Of a stretch of DNA of 64,000 bases, positions 61,207 through 64,000 are shown one piece after another. Under the pieces are notes generated by a model. The model was not told the DNA's origin. It searched no databases and worked only from the letters and a program-made list of their open reading frames with translations. The number at the start of each line of letters is the position of its first letter. The first letter of the stretch is position 1. A program made the position numbers and the translations under genes. The DNA is from Nocardioides ungokensis. GTDB taxonomy: Bacteria; Actinomycetota; Actinomycetes; Propionibacteriales; Nocardioidaceae. Where the stretch lies: NCBI RefSeq assembly GCF_013466985.1, contig NZ_CP059164.1, positions 3,233,001-3,297,000 of the forward strand, in the 5' to 3' direction.

Positions 61207-62841
61207 CCTCAAGCAGCAGACGGAGGCACGCGCCCCGGGGCAGCACGCCCACCTCGGATGGGCCCTCGTGCTCATCTCGATCGCCCAGCTCATGGTCGTG
61301 CTCGACGCGACCATCGCCAACATCGCACTTCCCTACATCGGCCAGGACCTGCAGATCTCGCAGGCGAACCTGTCCTGGATCGTCACCGGCTACGCCTGGC
61401 CTTCGGTGGCCTGCTGCTGCTCGGCGGACGCCTCGGCGACCTGTACGGCCGCCGCCGGATCTTCATGACCGGCCTGACCATCTTCGCGATCGCCTCGCTC
61501 CTCGGCGGCCTCGCCCAGAACGAGACGCTCCTGCTGGGTGCGCGTGGCCTGCAGGGCCTCGGCGCGGCCCTGGCCTCCCCCGCCGCGCTGGCGCTGATAA
61601 CCACGACCTTCCCCGCCGGCCCGCAGCGCAACCGCGCCTTCGCGGTGTACGCCGCGATGTCCGGCGCCGGTGCGGCCGTCGGCCTGATCCTCGGCGGCTG
61701 GCTGACCGGCCTGAACGGCGTCGCCGGCATGGACTTCAGCGGCTGGCGCCTGACCTTCCTGATCAACGTGCCGATCGGCCTGGCCACCGCGTTCATCGCC
61801 CCGCGGCTCCTGGCGGAGTCGGAGTCCCACCACGGCGAGCTCGACATCCCCGGCGCCCTCACCGGCACCCTGGGCCTGCTGGGCATCGTCTTCGGCCTGA
61901 CCCAGGCCGGGAAGGCGGCGTACGGCTGGGGCGACCCCTGGACGATCGCCTCGCTGGTCGGCGGCTTCGCCCTGCTGGGGCTGTTCGCCTGGATCGAGTC
62001 CCGCGTCGCGCACCCGCTGCTGCCGATCCGGATCCTGAAGAACCGCACCCGCGCCGCCAGCTTCGTCGTGATGATGCTGGTCCCGGCGGCGATGTTCGCG
62101 ATGTTCTTCTTCCTCAGCCTCTTCATCCAGCAGCTCGTGGGCTACAGCCCGCTGCGCACCGGCTTCGCGTTCCTGCCGTTCTCGGTCGGCATCGTGGTCG
62201 GCGCCGCCATCTCCTCCAACCTGGTCAGCCGGATCGACCCTCGCTACATCGCCGGGGTCGGCACCCTGCTCGCCTCGGGTGCCCTGCTCGGCTTCTCGCG
62301 GCTCACGATCGACGACTCCCCGACGTCCGTGGTCCACGCGATCGCCGGCGGCGCCACCGCCGGAGCGGACGTGAACTACTGGACCTCGATCCTGCCGTTC
62401 ATCGTGATGATGTCGGTGGGCATGGGCCTGACCTTCGTGCCGCTGACCCTCACCGCCGTGCACCACGTGCGGGCCGAGGACTCCGGCATCGGCTCCGGGG
62501 TGCTCAACACGATGCAGCAGGTCGGCGGTGCGCTCGGGCTGGCCACGCTGAGCACGGTGTCGCTGCACTTCACCAACGCCCGCGCCGACCAGGTCGGCCC
62601 CGCGCTCGCGCAGGCTGCCCAGGGCGCCGGCATCGATCCGTCGATGCACGTCCCAGGCACCCAGCTGACCTTCCTGCAGGCCGCCGGGTTCCAGGCGACG
62701 TTCACCGAGGGCGCGACCCACGCGTTCCTCACCGGCTCGGCCATGATCCTGCTCGCCTCGCTGATCGTCTGGGTCTTCCTCGACGTCAAGCACCAGGAGC
62801 TGGCCACCGACGGCCCCGAGGCCCCGGTCCACGTCGGCTGA
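61199..62841 (+). CDS. MFS drug exporter, DHA2 (EmrB/QacA) family (one frameshift)
   Basis: About 547 residues with 14 hydrophobic segments. The first is WALVLISIAQLMVVLDATIANIALP, with the DHA2 motif LDATIANIALP. GRLGDLYGRRRIF is motif A and GARGLQGLGAALASPAALALI motif B; GSGVLNTMQQVGGALGLA in the second half is also typical. A missing C near 61397 shifts TGYA to a new frame, continuing LAFGGLLLLGGRLGDL. It would export a drug or metabolite by proton antiport. It is controlled by the overlapping TetR gene upstream. Confidence 0.92.
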
Positions 62842-62858
62842 CGCCGTCCCGTCGTACG

Positions 62859-62897
62859 ACGAGGGCCCGGTCACCGCAACGGTGACCGGGCCCTCGT
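62859..62897. terminator. Bidirectional 18-bp terminator
   Basis: A perfect stem of 18 bp (arms 62859-62876 and 62880-62897) with a three-base loop CAA, between the convergent stops at 62841 and 62915. Confidence 0.88.
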
Positions 62898-62914
62898 GGC
62901 GTCCGTGCCCGTGC

Positions 62915-63451
62915 TCAGGACAGCGCGTCCTCCAGGGCCTTGACGAAGGCCGGGAGGTCGCCGGGGTTGCGGCTGGTGATGAGGTTGCCGTCGACGACGA
63001 CCTCCTCGTCCACCCAGTCGCCGCCCGCGTTGCGGACGTCGTCGGCGAGGCTGGCGTAGCTGGTGAGTCGCTTGCCCTTGACGAGGCCGGCCGAGACGAG
63101 CAGCCACGGCGCGTGGCAGATCACCGCGAGCGGCTTGCCTGCCTCGGTGATGCCGCGCACGATCGCCTGGGCCTTCGCGTCGGTGCGGATGGTGTCGGCG
63201 TTGACGGTGCCACCCGGGACCACCACGGCGTCGACCGAGGCGATGTCCAGGTCGTCGAAGCTGCCGTCGACGTCGACCTTCTGCGTCGGCTCGGTGTCGC
63301 CCTTCACGGCCTGGATCGGGTCGGTGCCGGTGGAGTAGATCCTCACGTCGGCGCCGGCCGCGGCCAGGGCGTCGCGCGGCTCGACGAGCTCGGCCTCCTC
63401 GAAGTGGTCGGTGGCGATGATGGCCACCTTCTTGCCGGTCAGGTCACTCAT
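62915..63451 (-). CDS. DJ-1/PfpI family protein (type 1 glutamine amidotransferase-like)
   Basis: A 178-residue protein of the DJ-1/PfpI superfamily: KKVAIIATDHFEEAELVEPRDALAAAGADV, VVVPGGTVNADTIRTD and the nucleophile elbow AVICHAPWLLVSAGLVKGKRLTSY with Cys and His in ICHAPW. These match the PfpI/YhbO branch, linked to stress and glyoxal or protein repair. ATG at 63451 follows GAGAGGAG. The frame is intact; it is separated from the MFS gene by a strong terminator. Confidence 0.92.
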   Translation of the reverse strand: MSDLTGKKVAIIATDHFEEAELVEPRDALAAAGADVRIYSTGTDPIQAVKGDTEPTQKVDVDGSFDDLDIASVDAVVVPGGTVNADTIRTDAKAQAIVRGITEAGKPLAVICHAPWLLVSAGLVKGKRLTSYASLADDVRNAGGDWVDEEVVVDGNLITSRNPGDLPAFVKALEDALS

Positions 63452-63536
63452 GCTCGCTCCTCTCGCAGGTGTCGGTCTGCGTCGTGCGTACCCCGGGTGT
63501 GCCGAGGGATGCGCCGACACCGCGGGCCGATGCCTG

Positions 63537-64000
63537 TCAGCCGGTGAGGTCGCTCGCCGCGCCGCGCACGAGGCCGAGGGCCCGGCGCGCCCAGGCGTCG
63601 GAGGCTCCCGCGAGCCCGCAGGTCGGCGTGAGCACCAGGCGCGGCCCGACCGTCGCCGGGTCGAGACCGAGCATGTCCAGCCACCGCGACACCGACTCGG
63701 CGACCTGCCCCGGGGTCGGCACGGCCGCCGGAGCGCTGGTTGCGACGACACCGAGGGCCACGGTCTCCCCCGCCTCGAGGGCCTCGGCGAGGGTGTCGTG
63801 GTCCGCGGCGGACAGCTGGCCGAGGTCAACGGACAGCCCGCGGGCGCCGGCACCGCGGAGCAGGCCCAGGGGCGCGCCTGCCGCGCAGGTGTGGACCCAG
63901 GGCTCGGCGCCCTCCTCGGCGATGGCGGCCAGCACCCACTCCAGGGCGGCCGAGGCGTCCGGCAGGTCGACGCTGCGGTGCCGGTGGAAGCCGGATGCGG
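63537..64000 (-). CDS. MetE-like methionine synthase family protein (partial at window edge)
   Basis: The C-terminal 153 residues or so of a protein that runs off the window. The visible part contains SVDLPDASAALEWVLAAIAEEGAEPWVHTCA, a VDLGQLS segment and PRLVLTPTCGLAGASDAWARRALGLVRGAA. The last stretch, with TPTCGLAG, is the zinc-ligand Cys region of MetE/UROD-type enzymes. In many actinobacteria a short MetE-like gene lies beside ligA and mnmA, as seems the case here. Whether it methylates homocysteine is unknown, since only the end is seen. Confidence 0.85.
   Translation of the reverse strand, partial: ASGFHRHRSVDLPDASAALEWVLAAIAEEGAEPWVHTCAAGAPLGLLRGAGARGLSVDLGQLSAADHDTLAEALEAGETVALGVVATSAPAAVPTPGQVAESVSRWLDMLGLDPATVGPRLVLTPTCGLAGASDAWARRALGLVRGAASDLTG

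Overview
The window is very GC-rich, gene-dense bacterial DNA from a high-GC actinobacterium. Gene content and order suggest Nocardioides or a close relative: ilvBNC with a leader peptide, an ilvE/leuB/cimA block, gatCAB followed by ligA and a MetE-like protein, EfeUOB under a DtxR/IdeR-type box, and an Ile-type leader before cimA. The genus is an inference; no rRNA gene is present.

Layout. 0-8 kb: a TetR regulator, a small secreted protein, cimA with its own attenuator, a membrane Ser/Thr kinase, ilvE, and leuB with a 45-codon gene just upstream. 8-14 kb: an O-methyltransferase-like protein, a divergent YczE membrane protein/MocR regulator pair, serA and an ABC-F ATPase. 14-18 kb: the efeUOB iron-uptake operon. 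18-25 kb: a DsbA/FrnE-like protein, an APC permease, ilvC-ilvN-ilvB with an attenuated leader, and glyoxalase-fold proteins. 25-41 kb: LD-carboxypeptidase, kynureninase, FUSC protein, ilvD, transporters, a BNR-repeat protein and a PQQ-type sugar dehydrogenase lipoprotein. 41-47 kb: a cobalamin-riboswitch-controlled operon of a toroid lipoprotein, a transcobalamin beta-like protein and a complete ECF transporter. 47-53 kb: gatCAB and three related single-pass low-complexity proteins. 52.8-57 kb: a GAF-SpoIIE phosphatase running into a CarH-like B12-binding module, then an ECF sigma factor and its partner. 57-64 kb: DinB, ligA, a hydrolase, a TetR-MFS pair with a perfect operator, a DJ-1/PfpI protein and a truncated MetE-like gene.

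How the genes work together. Most of the branched-chain amino acid pathway is scattered over the first 32 kb: cimA, ilvBN, ilvC, ilvD, leuB and ilvE. Two transcription attenuators with recognisably related sequence control cimA (leader with two Ile codons) and ilvBNC (leader with Ile-Leu-Val). Two cobalamin themes stand out. One is a probable transcobalamin-like B12 capture and import operon. The other is a phosphatase coupled or fused to a B12 module that carries a CarH-like W-x9-EH signature after correction of one homopolymer.

Quality caveat. More than 20 genes, including the essential ligA and gatC and the core biosynthetic genes serA, ilvB and ilvD, are broken by single-base indels, mostly in G or C runs. 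The protein continues in another frame with family-like sequence, so I read these as sequence errors rather than pseudogenes. Coordinates for such genes span the whole reconstructed gene.
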